This document shows positions 39,075 to 47,898 of a DNA stretch of 64,000 bases, piece by piece; the stretch's first letter is position 1; the number at the start of each line of letters is the position of its first letter. The position numbers were made by a program, and so were the translations under genes. Source of the stretch: Endozoicomonas sp965196975 (GTDB lineage: Bacteria; Pseudomonadota; Gammaproteobacteria; Pseudomonadales; Endozoicomonadaceae). The notes beneath the pieces were generated by a model. The model saw only the letters and a program-made list of their open reading frames with translations. It was not told the origin of the DNA and did not search any database. The DNA lies in contig NZ_OZ239981.1 of assembly GCF_965196975.1 (NCBI RefSeq), forward strand, positions 5,394,001 through 5,458,000, in the 5' to 3' direction.

Positions 39075-40232
39075 GGAATCTGCGAGCAAGTGACTTTCAA
39101 GAAATACAGTTTATGGAAGTTATTAATTCACTATTATGCAGCTCAAAAATAACTCAGTTTCCTGTTATTTAGGCCGGTTTACCGGCTTTCAGATACATTA
39201 ACCCTGCGCCCGGATCATTTGGTCCAGTCTAACCATGTTTGCCAGGGCGAATAACATCGCCAGCTTGCCATCATTTTTCCGCAGTCCCCGATAACGGGCT
39301 TTTATAAATCCAAACTGGCATTTGATGATTCTGAAGGGATGTCCCACCTTGGCTCGGATGCTGGCTTTAAGGTATTCCGTTTTCAAAATGACTTTATTGG
39401 TTCGAGGATGTTTCCTGAGTTTCTTCAACTTACCTGGTTGTTCGGCTATATGCCACTGTACAGCATCTGTATTGAGCTCTTTTCGTTTCTCAGCTCCCCT
39501 GTAGCCAGCATCGGCAAAGACAAACTGTTCATCACCGTGCAACAGGTTACTTGCTTGATTAAGGTCATGTTCATTGGCGGCTATTGTCGCCAGACTATGA
39601 GTCAAACCTGTACGGGCATCGACACCAATATGCGCCTTCATACCGAAATACCACTGGTTACCCTTTCTGGTCTGGTGCATTTCGGGATCTCGCTGTCCCG
39701 TCTGATTCTTTGTCGATGTCGGCGCTTCGATGATTGTGGCATCGACCAGTGAGCCTTCTTTCAGAACGATACCAGACTCTGTCGGCCATTGGTTTACGTC
39801 CTTGAAAATAGTCCGAGCCAGATTGTGACCCTTCAGCAGGTGCCGAAAGTTCATACTGGTTGTACGATCTGGAATCGATTTATCCAGAGATAATCCGGTA
39901 AATAAGCGCATGGATGCAATTTCATAAAGGGCATCTACCATGGCCGGATCACTGAGGCTGTACCATTGTTGAAGGCAGTGTATTCGGAGCATGGTGGACA
40001 GTGGATAAGGCCTACGGCTATTACCGGGTTTGAGGTAATAAGGTTCAATAATTGCCTCAAGACGATGCCAGGGAATCAGTTTATCCATACGGGCAAGAAA
40101 TATTTCTTTGCGGGTCTGGCGACGCTTTTGAGTGAATTCAGCGTCCGAAAAGCTGAGTTGTTGATCCATGGCTAACCTCCAGCAAGGGTGAGAGGAGATT
40201 AGCTTATTATCGGGGACTTAATCGCAGGTTCC
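39075..40232 (-). mobile_element. IS5-family element
   Basis: The element is bounded by imperfect inverted repeats, GGAATCTGCGAGCAAGT at about 39075 and, in reverse complement, GGAACCTGCGATTAAGT ending at 40232. It holds one transposase gene. The flanks (TTAT on the left, CTAG on the right) do not match as a target duplication, so the exact ends or the history are uncertain. It lies between the 167-residue protein gene and the disrupted vWA gene. Confidence 0.7.
39198..40169 (-). CDS. IS5-family transposase
   Basis: A 323-residue transposase of the IS5 group. The N-terminal part has 'MDQQLSFSDAEFTQKRRQTR' and RMDKLIPWHRLEAIIEPYY, the IS5 hallmark. The DDE core follows: 'EGSLVDATIIEAPTSTKNQT', HIGVDARTGLTHSLATIAAN, FADAGYRGAEKRKEL and the C-terminal HPFRIIKCQFGFIKARYRGL with the Y-(2)-R-(3)-E-like region altered in the usual IS5 way. 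The frame is intact, so it is probably active. Confidence 0.9.
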   Translation of the reverse strand: MDQQLSFSDAEFTQKRRQTRKEIFLARMDKLIPWHRLEAIIEPYYLKPGNSRRPYPLSTMLRIHCLQQWYSLSDPAMVDALYEIASMRLFTGLSLDKSIPDRTTSMNFRHLLKGHNLARTIFKDVNQWPTESGIVLKEGSLVDATIIEAPTSTKNQTGQRDPEMHQTRKGNQWYFGMKAHIGVDARTGLTHSLATIAANEHDLNQASNLLHGDEQFVFADAGYRGAEKRKELNTDAVQWHIAEQPGKLKKLRKHPRTNKVILKTEYLKASIRAKVGHPFRIIKCQFGFIKARYRGLRKNDGKLAMLFALANMVRLDQMIRAQG

Positions 40233-41441
40233 CTAGAATCACAGCTCTGGCCATCATTAAGCAGTAATTTGATTCTTTCGGCTGTAGAAGTTCACTTCTT
40301 GCTCAGAGCTTCTACAAGTAATGATACCGAATTAAAGAAGATCAAGACTCTTTGCGCTTATAATCCACTCAGGAAATTCATTCAGCAACTGGCTATACAA
40401 TTCTTCATCAGGGATGTTGGTTATATAATTTATATGCATAAAACCAGCGTTATCGACCAACCGCCCTTTTAATTCATCCAGTTTTCTCAAATACGGGAAA
40501 TTCTCGACTCCAATTCCAACAAACTGTAGGAAAAAAGCCTCCTTGGACAGTTTTCGAACAAGTTCAGTTGTTTCTGTTTTGTCACTATTGTTTCCATCGG
40601 TGATAAAAATGACGAATACTGGATCAGCTTTATTGTTCTGATACTTTTCATGAATCAAATTGAGAGCGGTTGCGTATTTAGTTGCTTCAATGATTTTGTA
40701 TTTTTTTAGAACAACGTCTTTTACATAACCATCTAAGTTATTGATGGATACGGGAGGAAGCTGATAAGCATTAGTGCCGAACAAAATGATATCGATTTCA
40801 CCATCACCATCAAAGTTGAATGCGAGGGCAAGAATTCTTTCAATGACCTTCTGCATTTCCCCACTTTTGAACAAACGATTCATTGACTTCGAGATATCTA
40901 ACACTAGAACCACTTGAGCTTTAATTTGTTCAAGATCTCTCTTTTGTATTTCAATTTTTGCAGTTTTTCTTAGGAGGCGTTCTCAAACAACCGGTCGACT
41001 GGGTTTATGCCAGCCAGATCATTACAGCCGCTATTTGAAGCATCCCCATATAATTTCTTGCCAACCTTTCATAGCGTGTGGCCACACGTCGAAAGTTCTT
41101 TAGCTTTTGAAATAAACGTTCAACCAGATTACGTTCTTTATAGACCTCTTTATCATAAGCCCTCTGATTTAACCTGTTCCTCTTGGGTGGTATTACCGGC
41201 TGAGCCCCTGACATCTCAACCGCTTTGATGAATGCATTGGAATCGTAACCTTTATCCGCAAGAATAAAATCCGTACTCAATCCTTCGATCAAAGCATTGG
41301 CCTGACCATATTCTGATACTTGACCAGCAGTGAGAATGAAGCGAAGCGGGTTTCCTAAGGCGTCAGTTGCAGCATGAATCTTTGTTGTTAACCCACCTCT
41401 CGACTTACCTGCGGCTTCAGTAGATTGAATCACTTTTCAGG

Positions 41442-42832
41442 GGGTGCTCTCTCTGAATGATTGAAACAATAGTGCTCTATTTTCACAGCTACTATGGGAA
41501 CACCACTCATAATAGTTAACTGTCATGCCCGCTTCTGTTATTTCCAGCTCTACCAAAAGCATCGTTTTGCAAATTGAAGTTTCTATAGATTCAGGCAACA
41601 TGCTGAATCTTGAAGATAGTTTACAGCGTGCACTCAATGAAGCCGGGCAGCTTGGAACAAAAGAGTTATTGGGGCTATTTGAATCACCCAATAAAGAACC
41701 TATCGTCGTTAATCAGCAGAAGTGGAACTACAAAGGAAAGGTTCTTAAGCACTATGAAACCTTATACGGTCGTATACCTTTGGAGCGCTCCGTATATCAG
41801 GGTGTCAGAGGTGGCAGTACTCTGGCAGCACTTGATCTTCGTGCCGGTATTATTGGTTCAGCTACCCCCAAATTTGCCAAGTCTATCGCCTGGAAATACA
41901 GCCAGATGCCAGCGCCTGCGGTAAAAGAAGATTTTGAGACCAACCATCAAAGGACGCTTTCAAATTCTTATATCAAGCATTTATCGGACAGAGTAGGTGC
42001 ATTAATTGAAGACCAGCAAGACACTCACTACCACCTTCCTCCACTAAAAGAGCCTGTTGAAACAATAGCCATTGGTCTGGATGGAACCTGCATGCTGCTT
42101 TGTGAAGAAGGCTGGAGGGAAGCCATGTGTGGGACATTGAGCCTATATTCTGCAGATGGAGACAGGCTCCACACGATATATACAGCCAGTTCGCCAGAGT
42201 ATGGTAAACAAAGCTTTATGAGCAAGCTCGACGAGGAGATTGCAGATCTAAAACGACTCTACCCAAATGCCACATACATCGGGGTAGCTGACGGGGCTAG
42301 AGAAAACTGGAGTTATTTGAAACAACATACCTCTGGGCAGATACTCGATTTTTATCATGCATCTGAATATTTAGCTGGAGCAGCGGAAGCACTGTTTCCA
42401 ACCAGTAAGGCGAAGCGACACCAGTGGCTTGAAGACAGGCTACATAGTTTGAAAAACAAGCGTGGAGCAGCCAAAAAAATCCTTCAGGAAATTGAATCAG
42501 CCGAGCTCCCGAAAAAGACAATCGCACTGACAGAGAAGCGCTACAAAGCTGTGAGCTATTTTACAAACAATCACCAGTTAATGAATTATCATCAGGCGCT
42601 TAAACGCCATTGGCCAATAGGTTCAGGAGTTACTGAAGCGGCTTGTAAGACTCTGGTAAAGCAACGATTATGTGGTTCTGGAATGAGGTGGAAAGCAACA
42701 GGAGCGGAAGTGCTTTTGACAACAAGAGCACTGATCCAGAGTAAGGGGCGCTGGGAACAACTTTGGTCTGAGTTCATGACTGGAAAGGTTGAAGCTAACC
42801 TATGAGTCAGTTATCAAATTGAGAGAGCACCC
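41442..42832 (+). mobile_element. ISKra4-family element with 8-bp target duplication
   Basis: The ends GGGTGCTCTCTC (41442-41453) and GAGAGAGCACCC (42821-42832) are perfect inverted repeats. TTTTCAGG is directly repeated on both sides (41434-41441 and 42833-42840). It is a 1391-bp simple insertion inside the IS427-type transposase gene and in the opposite orientation to it. Confidence 0.93.
41525..42805 (+). CDS. ISKra4-family transposase
   Basis: A 426-residue protein of the ISKra4 transposase family. Visible landmarks are the RIPLERSVYQGVRGG segment after the N-terminal domain, the first catalytic Asp in ETIAIGLDGTCMLL, the second in YIGVADGARENWSYL, followed by 'LDFYHASEYLAGAAEALF', and the C-terminal PIGSGVTEAACKTLVKQRLC with its Glu. 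The frame is complete, and the element has intact ends, so it is probably active. Confidence 0.88.
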   Translation: MPASVISSSTKSIVLQIEVSIDSGNMLNLEDSLQRALNEAGQLGTKELLGLFESPNKEPIVVNQQKWNYKGKVLKHYETLYGRIPLERSVYQGVRGGSTLAALDLRAGIIGSATPKFAKSIAWKYSQMPAPAVKEDFETNHQRTLSNSYIKHLSDRVGALIEDQQDTHYHLPPLKEPVETIAIGLDGTCMLLCEEGWREAMCGTLSLYSADGDRLHTIYTASSPEYGKQSFMSKLDEEIADLKRLYPNATYIGVADGARENWSYLKQHTSGQILDFYHASEYLAGAAEALFPTSKAKRHQWLEDRLHSLKNKRGAAKKILQEIESAELPKKTIALTEKRYKAVSYFTNNHQLMNYHQALKRHWPIGSGVTEAACKTLVKQRLCGSGMRWKATGAEVLLTTRALIQSKGRWEQLWSEFMTGKVEANL

Positions 42833-43466
42833 TTTTCAGGAGCACCGTGCTGGTGTACGCGAACAATTGATCCGTCAACCATGAGGTATTCCATATCACT
42901 ATCCGAGCTTAACGCTTTGAAGGCTTTCTCCCAAATACCTTTTGAGCACCACCGACTATAGCGGTTGTATACATTGTGCCAGCTGCCAAACTGTTCTGGT
43001 AAATCTCTCCAGGGAGCTCCAGTTCGGGCTATCCAGAGAACAGCTTCAACAAACAATCGGTTATTAGCAGCTGTCGTTCCGGAGTCAGAAGCTATGCCGG
43101 GCAAGATATCTTTAACGCGGTTCCATTGATCATCGTTGAGCACTGTACGAGCCGTAGTGAATCCAAAATATATAATGTAGCTCGTCATTAACAGATTGCT
43201 GGTTTTCAGAATGTGAATTAACCGGTCAAGTGGGAACGCCCCCTAAGTTGATTACATGTTTTCTTAATTCAATAGGCATGGCAGTAATGCCTTAATTGGT
43301 AGTGGGTAAGGTGCAGAATAGCACCGTATCAGTATATGGTTTTGTACGTATGTTCTGAGAATCTGATTATATAATAATCACTTGCTACACCTTAAATAAA
43401 CGACAGATTGATTACTTCCGGGCATGGGAGTATAAGGCAGGCTGTATTTTATATTTCGAGGTTCTC

Positions 43467-44555
43467 ATGGGACTTTTAGGTAATTTCGCGATACTGATAT
43501 TTGTATCAGTGGTTATTAAGTACGCGTGCGATACCTTCGAGCAAAGCGCAGTGTATTTAGGCCGCAATATGAGCGAGGGCGTAAAAGGAGGGCTGATTAA
43601 CGCAGTTGGCTCGTCCCTGCCCGAAATGCTCACTACCTTCTCACTTCTCTTCTTTCTTCATGATGAAGCAGGCTTTGCAGCGGGTGTCTCAGTAACTGTA
43701 GGTAGTGCGGTTTTCAACGCTATTGTAATACCATTGACTTGCATTCTTGCGGTTAGGTTTTATGGCGTTAGAGGGCAATCTGTAAAATCGTTCACCATCA
43801 GTAAAACTGCGTTGAAAAGAGATGGCTTCTGGCTGTTGCTCGGAGAAGTGGTTCTAATCTTCATGTTGATCAAGTTTAATCTATTCCACTGGTGGATGGG
43901 TGCTGCACTAATCATTGTTTATCTTGGTTATCTAGTACACATGCTGAAAAGCGGAAGCCACGATGGTGAGGATGATTATGAATTTGAGTCCCTTGAAAGC
44001 AGCAATATTTTGGCGGCACTGATCAAGTTCGATTTTAACAAGGTTTTCTTTAATGATAAGCCGCTAAGTAAATTCTCAGCATGGATTAACCTGTTCTTTG
44101 CAACCCTTATCATTGCAATTGCGTGTCACTTCCTTAGCCTTTCCGTGGTGGGTATTGCTGATGGTCTAAATATTCCTGTGTATTTGTCAGCCTTGGTGTT
44201 TGCAGCAGCGGCCACATCTGTCCCAGATACTTTCCTGAGTATCAAAGATGCTGTGAAAGGTCAGTATGATGATGCAGTTTCTAACGCCTTCGGTAGTAAC
44301 ACCTTTGACATCACTGTTGCTCTTGGGTTACCACTGTTGGTCTATGGACTAATCTACGGCACTGTGCCTATGCCTGAGGGAACTGATATTGCAGTTCTTC
44401 GTGTGTTATTGGTTGTGATCACTCTTGCCGTATTGCTAATGTTTTACATTCCTAAGAAAGTCACTGGCTACACAGCTTCTGGCCTTGCAGCACTTTTTGC
44501 AGTTTGGGTGGGTTACCTTATCTGGGCTAGTCAAGTGGGTGGATTTGCTTTGTAG
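43467..44555 (+). CDS. CaCA-family sodium/calcium exchanger-like protein (Ter-associated)
   Basis: A 362-residue polytopic inner-membrane protein with about ten hydrophobic segments. The two alpha-repeat motifs of cation/Ca2+ exchangers are present: NAVGSSLPEMLTTFSLLF in the first half and 'AAATSVPDTFLSIKDAVKG' with VSNAFGSNTFDITVALG in the second. A charged central loop follows TM5. It should exchange Na+ or H+ for Ca2+ or another cation. CGAGG is five bases before the ATG. It is the first plus-strand gene of the Ter-type cluster; TerD proteins bind Ca2+, so a link with calcium signalling or homeostasis in the stress response is reasonable (inference). Confidence 0.85.
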   Translation: MGLLGNFAILIFVSVVIKYACDTFEQSAVYLGRNMSEGVKGGLINAVGSSLPEMLTTFSLLFFLHDEAGFAAGVSVTVGSAVFNAIVIPLTCILAVRFYGVRGQSVKSFTISKTALKRDGFWLLLGEVVLIFMLIKFNLFHWWMGAALIIVYLGYLVHMLKSGSHDGEDDYEFESLESSNILAALIKFDFNKVFFNDKPLSKFSAWINLFFATLIIAIACHFLSLSVVGIADGLNIPVYLSALVFAAAATSVPDTFLSIKDAVKGQYDDAVSNAFGSNTFDITVALGLPLLVYGLIYGTVPMPEGTDIAVLRVLLVVITLAVLLMFYIPKKVTGYTASGLAALFAVWVGYLIWASQVGGFAL

Positions 44556-44628
44556 TATGTAGTTAACTGCCGGATTTATGTAATTTGAATCCAGCAGTAT
44601 CTAAAATTCGAAGAAGAGAAAGTACCCA

Positions 44629-45081
44629 ATGCTCAAAGGTTTGTTTGATCAGGCAAAGGCAAAAGTATCAGAGCTCAAAACTGATGTTTTGAAGTATAAG
44701 TCCAAGGATTTTCTTCATGCCGCCCTTGGTGGCAGCGCTCTGGTTATCATGGCGGACGGTAATATTGACGCCAATGAAAAATCCAAAATGATGCGCTTTA
44801 TCCAGAGCAACGAAGCACTATCAGTTTTTGATACGTCTGAAGTTGTGAAAATCTGGAAAGATTATCTTGAAACTCTGGAGCTGGACGCAGACATCGGCGA
44901 GGCAAAAGCCCTTGATGCTATTGGCAAGATTAAAGGAAAAGAAGACCAGGCTCGTCTGGTTATGAGAATGGTCATTGCTATAGGTGCTGCTGATGGTGAC
45001 TTTGATGCGGATGAAAAACGGGTTGCTGCTGTAGTAGCTCGAGAGCTGGGGCTTGATCCAGCTGAATTTGACCTTCGCTGA
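44629..45081 (+). CDS. terB: TerB-family tellurite resistance protein
   Basis: A 150-residue helical protein of the TerB family. It shows the acidic, metal-binding-type motifs 'VIMADGNIDANEKSKMMRFI' and 'IGAADGDFDADEKRVAAVVA' of the TerB-like fold. The length matches TerB (about 150). TerB is thought to work with TerC/TerD at the inner face of the membrane in cation and stress signalling. It follows the CaCA gene by 73 bp and is 13 bp upstream of the HAD gene. Confidence 0.9.
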   Translation: MLKGLFDQAKAKVSELKTDVLKYKSKDFLHAALGGSALVIMADGNIDANEKSKMMRFIQSNEALSVFDTSEVVKIWKDYLETLELDADIGEAKALDAIGKIKGKEDQARLVMRMVIAIGAADGDFDADEKRVAAVVARELGLDPAEFDLR

Positions 45082-45094
45082 GTTATCTACTTAT

Positions 45095-45703
45095 ATGAGT
45101 AAGACGTTAGTTCTCTTTGATTTTGATGAAACCATCATAAAGGAGAACTCAATTCGGAAGCTGCTTTATGCGGCTTCTGGTCGTCGGTTCCTTTGGCCAA
45201 CAGCGTTGAGAGTACTGATTAATCCGGCAAACTGGAAAGACTTAAGACAAGCGGTCAAGAATCGTGTCTATAACCACTGTTTATATTCGATAACTGACTC
45301 TCGTCAATACTATTTTGGCAAGGCCTTTGGTATAACTTTTACGCTGAATTCTGATGTATGCAAAATGTTGCAACATCACTATGAACAGGGTCATACAATC
45401 TGGGTGATTACTGCCTCTCCTCAACCCTATATTGAGGGAGTGATAAGCGCCCTGGATCTTCCCTGTAATCTTGTTATAGGTACACGACTTTCTTCCCCAT
45501 GTGTTTCGTTTAATCTCTCTGAAGTCGAATGTTCCAGAGGGAGGAAAGTTTATGAGGTGCATGAGTTGTTAACCAATCATGGGCTTCATTTTGATACCGT
45601 TATTGCCTATGGCAATCTTCCCCATGACAGAGAAATGCTGTCCATGGCAAAAGAAAGCTATGTAGTGACGAATGGTAAGATCAGTACTTACGAAAGAGAT
45701 TAG
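45095..45703 (+). CDS. HAD-superfamily phosphatase of the Ter cluster
   Basis: A 202-residue HAD-IB-like hydrolase. The motifs are LFDFDETIIKENSI (Asp9 and Asp11), VITASPQPYIEGV (motif II Thr) and, late, VIAYGNLPHDREMLSMAKE, where the first acidic residue of the usual motif IV is Asn. HAD phosphatases of this type recur in Ter clusters that carry PRTase-TRSP and ATP-grasp genes, a proposed nucleotide-like biosynthesis module. The ATG at 45095 gives the family N-terminus. It abuts the first TerD gene (1 bp between stop and start codons). Confidence 0.83.
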   Translation: MSKTLVLFDFDETIIKENSIRKLLYAASGRRFLWPTALRVLINPANWKDLRQAVKNRVYNHCLYSITDSRQYYFGKAFGITFTLNSDVCKMLQHHYEQGHTIWVITASPQPYIEGVISALDLPCNLVIGTRLSSPCVSFNLSEVECSRGRKVYEVHELLTNHGLHFDTVIAYGNLPHDREMLSMAKESYVVTNGKISTYERD

Positions 45704-45704
45704 T

Positions 45705-46280
45705 ATGGCTATCAACTTGCAAAAAGGTGGGCGAATTAACCTGGAGAAAGAAGCTCCGGGTTTGTCGAATATTCATCTGGGCCTTGGCTGGGATCTTAGA
45801 AAGACAGATGGAAGCGACTTTGACTTGGATGCTTCCGTGCTGATGCTTGATCAGGATGACAAGGCTATCGGTGAAGGTGGTTTTGTATTTTATAATACCT
45901 CGACCAGTGCCTGCGGCTCAGTTAAGCACTTGGGTGATAATAGAACTGGCGCTGGTGAAGGCGACGATGAAGTGCTCACTGTTGAGCTATCGAAAGTACC
46001 TGAATCTGTAGCAAAAATGCTGATTGCTGTCACTATACATGAGGCTGATGAAAGGAATCAGAATTTTGGCCTGATTGATAATGCCTTTGTTCGAGTGGTA
46101 AACAAGGACACTGGTGAAGAAATTGCCCGCTATGACCTGACTGAAGATTACAGCGCAGAGACGTCATTGATTTTTGGTGAACTCTACAAAAAAGATGGTT
46201 CATGGCGTTTTGCCGCCAAAGGTGAAGGATTTGCGGGTGGCCTATCTGCATTTCTTGGGACTTATGGTTTAGGTTCCTGA
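45705..46280 (+). CDS. terD: TerD-family calcium-binding stress protein 1
   Basis: A 191-residue TerD-family protein. It has the conserved segments LGLGWDLRKTDGSDFDLDAS, GDNRTGAGEGDDEVLTVELS and IARYDLTEDYSAETSLIFGE, which form the two Ca2+ sites of the beta-sandwich. The upstream frame is open to 45672, but ATG 45705 gives the family N-terminus (AINLQKGGRINLEKEAPG). It is coupled to the HAD gene. TerD proteins are cytoplasmic or membrane-associated and act in tellurite, colicin and phage-related stress responses. Confidence 0.93.
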   Translation: MAINLQKGGRINLEKEAPGLSNIHLGLGWDLRKTDGSDFDLDASVLMLDQDDKAIGEGGFVFYNTSTSACGSVKHLGDNRTGAGEGDDEVLTVELSKVPESVAKMLIAVTIHEADERNQNFGLIDNAFVRVVNKDTGEEIARYDLTEDYSAETSLIFGELYKKDGSWRFAAKGEGFAGGLSAFLGTYGLGS

Positions 46281-46400
46281 TACCAATATTTTACCTGTTT
46301 TGCGGGGTATGTGGTGATTGCCTGATATAGGTTCGCCACCTGCAAACTTCCCACTGCGCTGACTTGTTGGTGCGAAAATACTTATGAAGGATGTATTATC

Positions 46401-46979
46401 ATGGCTGTATCACTTTCCAAAGGCGGAAACATTTCCCTCGAAAAAGAAGCTCCTGGTATTAAAAATGTCTTGATTGGTCTTGGTTGGGACGAGCGGTCAA
46501 CAGATGGTAAAGAGTTTGACCTTGATGCCAGCGTGTTCCTAGTGAAGGCAGATGGTAAGGTTCGCGGGGACCACGATTTCATTTTTTACAATCAACTGAA
46601 GTCTCAGTGTGGTTCAGTAGAGCATACTGGAGATAACAGAACTGGTGCCGGTGAAGGTGATGATGAATCCGTTAGAGTTGATTTATCCATTGTTCCTGCA
46701 GAAATCGATAAAATTGCTGTAACTGTTACTATTCATGATGCTGAAGCAAATGGTCTTAACTTCGGTCAGGTTTCCAATGCATTTATCCGTGTTGTAAACG
46801 AAGCCAACAATCAGGAAGTGTGTCGTTACGACCTGTCTGAAGACTATAGCATTGAAACCGCTATGATCTTCGGTGAACTGTACCGTAATAACGCTGAATG
46901 GAAGTTCCGTGCGGTAGGCCAAGGCTATGAGGGTGGTTTGAGCGCAATGGCGAAGAATTATGGAGTTAACATTGGTTAA
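46401..46979 (+). CDS. terD: TerD-family calcium-binding stress protein 2
   Basis: A 192-residue paralogue of the previous gene, with LIGLGWDERSTDGKEFDLDA, GDNRTGAGEGDDESVRVDLS and CRYDLSEDYSIETAMIFGEL. The two share the same Ca2+-binding signature but differ across most other positions, so it is an old duplication (like TerD/TerE). AAGGATG precedes the ATG at the right distance. A strong terminator follows at 47027-47055. Confidence 0.93.
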   Translation: MAVSLSKGGNISLEKEAPGIKNVLIGLGWDERSTDGKEFDLDASVFLVKADGKVRGDHDFIFYNQLKSQCGSVEHTGDNRTGAGEGDDESVRVDLSIVPAEIDKIAVTVTIHDAEANGLNFGQVSNAFIRVVNEANNQEVCRYDLSEDYSIETAMIFGELYRNNAEWKFRAVGQGYEGGLSAMAKNYGVNIG

Positions 46980-47026
46980 TCCTCTCGCCAACTAGAGAGT
47001 TTAACCTTTTAACTTTTCGCATATAG

Positions 47027-47056
47027 AAAAGGCACCTCAATAAATGGTGCCTTTTT
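47027..47056 (+). terminator. Rho-independent terminator after the second TerD gene
   Basis: AAAAGGCACC (47027-47036) pairs perfectly with GGTGCCTTTT (47046-47055), and the T run continues to 47056. It ends the CaCA-TerB-HAD-TerD-TerD unit and separates it from the PRTase-TRSP gene. Confidence 0.85.
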
Positions 47057-47898
47057 TCATTAGTTGTAGATATTGATCTTATTGGCCTGCCCCAAAAACT
47101 AAGTCATAGTCATGCATTTAGTGTTGCCTTTTCAATAGCTCAGACTGGTTTCCTATATGTGAATTCTGTAAGCAATAGCCTGTGTTGTTGGACTAGGCGT
47201 TGGGTTTGCAACATTAGTTGATGTTTCTCTTACGCTTTGCACATTCCCCTACTCCCTTCTCCGTGTTTGATTATGGCGCTAAACCTGATACGCACTGCAT
47301 CCTCATAAAGGTACATATGGAAGTAAATATTTCTGCGGGCACCTTAACCCTTGGGTTCAGCAAGGGCGAAGATCGCTTGAAGACTCTGCTTGATTTTGCC
47401 AGCAGGGAGAATCAAAAAAGAGGCTACCTGTTTGTTAGCAAAGTTCTTGGCAAACACATCCCCGTCAAGCCATCAGTGATGAGATCCGTATACCAGGAAT
47501 TATCAGAACTCTGTGGTTCCGGACCTTCTACCTACGTTGTGGGTATGGCTGAAACGGCTACCGGGCTTGGCGCTGGTGTCGCTGATAGCCTCTCTTGTTT
47601 GGATGCTCAGGAAACGGTTGTATACCAACACACGACTCGACACGAACTCAATAGTGATATCTGGTTAACCATTGATGAGTCACACAGCCATGCTGTTGAC
47701 CACATACTCTATGAGCCCACTGACGAGCTCCGGAAAGATATTAATTCTGCAAAACGCCTTATTCTGGTAGATGACGAAATATCAACCGGTCGCACCCTTC
47801 ATCTGTTGGCAAAAAAATTATTACCAGAACTAAGACACATAGATGAGATCATCATTGTCTCAATCGTTAGTTGGCTGGATACTGATAAAAAACAGCTA

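Larger units (their letters stand above)
41005..43188 (-). pseudogene. IS427-type transposase, two-frame gene split by ISKra4
   Basis: The N-terminal half lies at 42833-43188 (TTARTVLNDDQWNRVKDILP ... EYLMVDGSIVRVHQHGAPEK) and the C-terminal half at 41005-41433 (GKSRGGLTTKIHAATDALGN ... FILADKGYDSNAFIKAV ... NLVERLFQKLKNFRRVATRY). The DDE residues are present across the two. After removing ISKra4 the halves meet at GAAAAGTGATTC, where the first frame would stop at TGA and a -1 slip on the A run would enter the second frame. Programmed -1 frameshifting is known in this group, so the gene was probably functional before ISKra4 inserted. Confidence 0.82.
40973..43243 (-). mobile_element. IS5/IS427-type element interrupted by ISKra4
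   Basis: Inverted repeats GGAGGCGTTCTCA (from 40973) and, in reverse complement, GGGGGCGTTCCCA (ending 43243) bound the element. The dinucleotide TA on each side (40971-40972 and 43244-43245) is the target duplication, confirmed because removing the element restores the vWA reading frame. Without the ISKra4 insertion and its 8-bp duplication it is about 872 bp, normal for the IS427 group. Confidence 0.88.
40332..43279 (-). pseudogene. Ter-cluster vWA-domain protein, split by a nested IS pair
   Basis: Host sequence is in two pieces: 43246-43279 (start ATG 43277-43279) and 40332-40972. If the IS427-type element (40973-43243) and one copy of the TA duplication are removed, a single 224-codon frame is restored beginning MPIELRKHVINLRKTAKIEI and running into the vWA domain with the MIDAS motif DISKSM, then 'ILFGTNAYQLPPVSIN' and VFVIFITDGNNSDKTET. 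This is the pattern of the TerF/TerY-like vWA proteins linked with TerD/TerB stress clusters. The residual frame from GTG 40911-40913 lacks the first 31 residues but keeps the MIDAS site. It is divergent from the CaCA-TerB-TerD genes. Confidence 0.85.
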
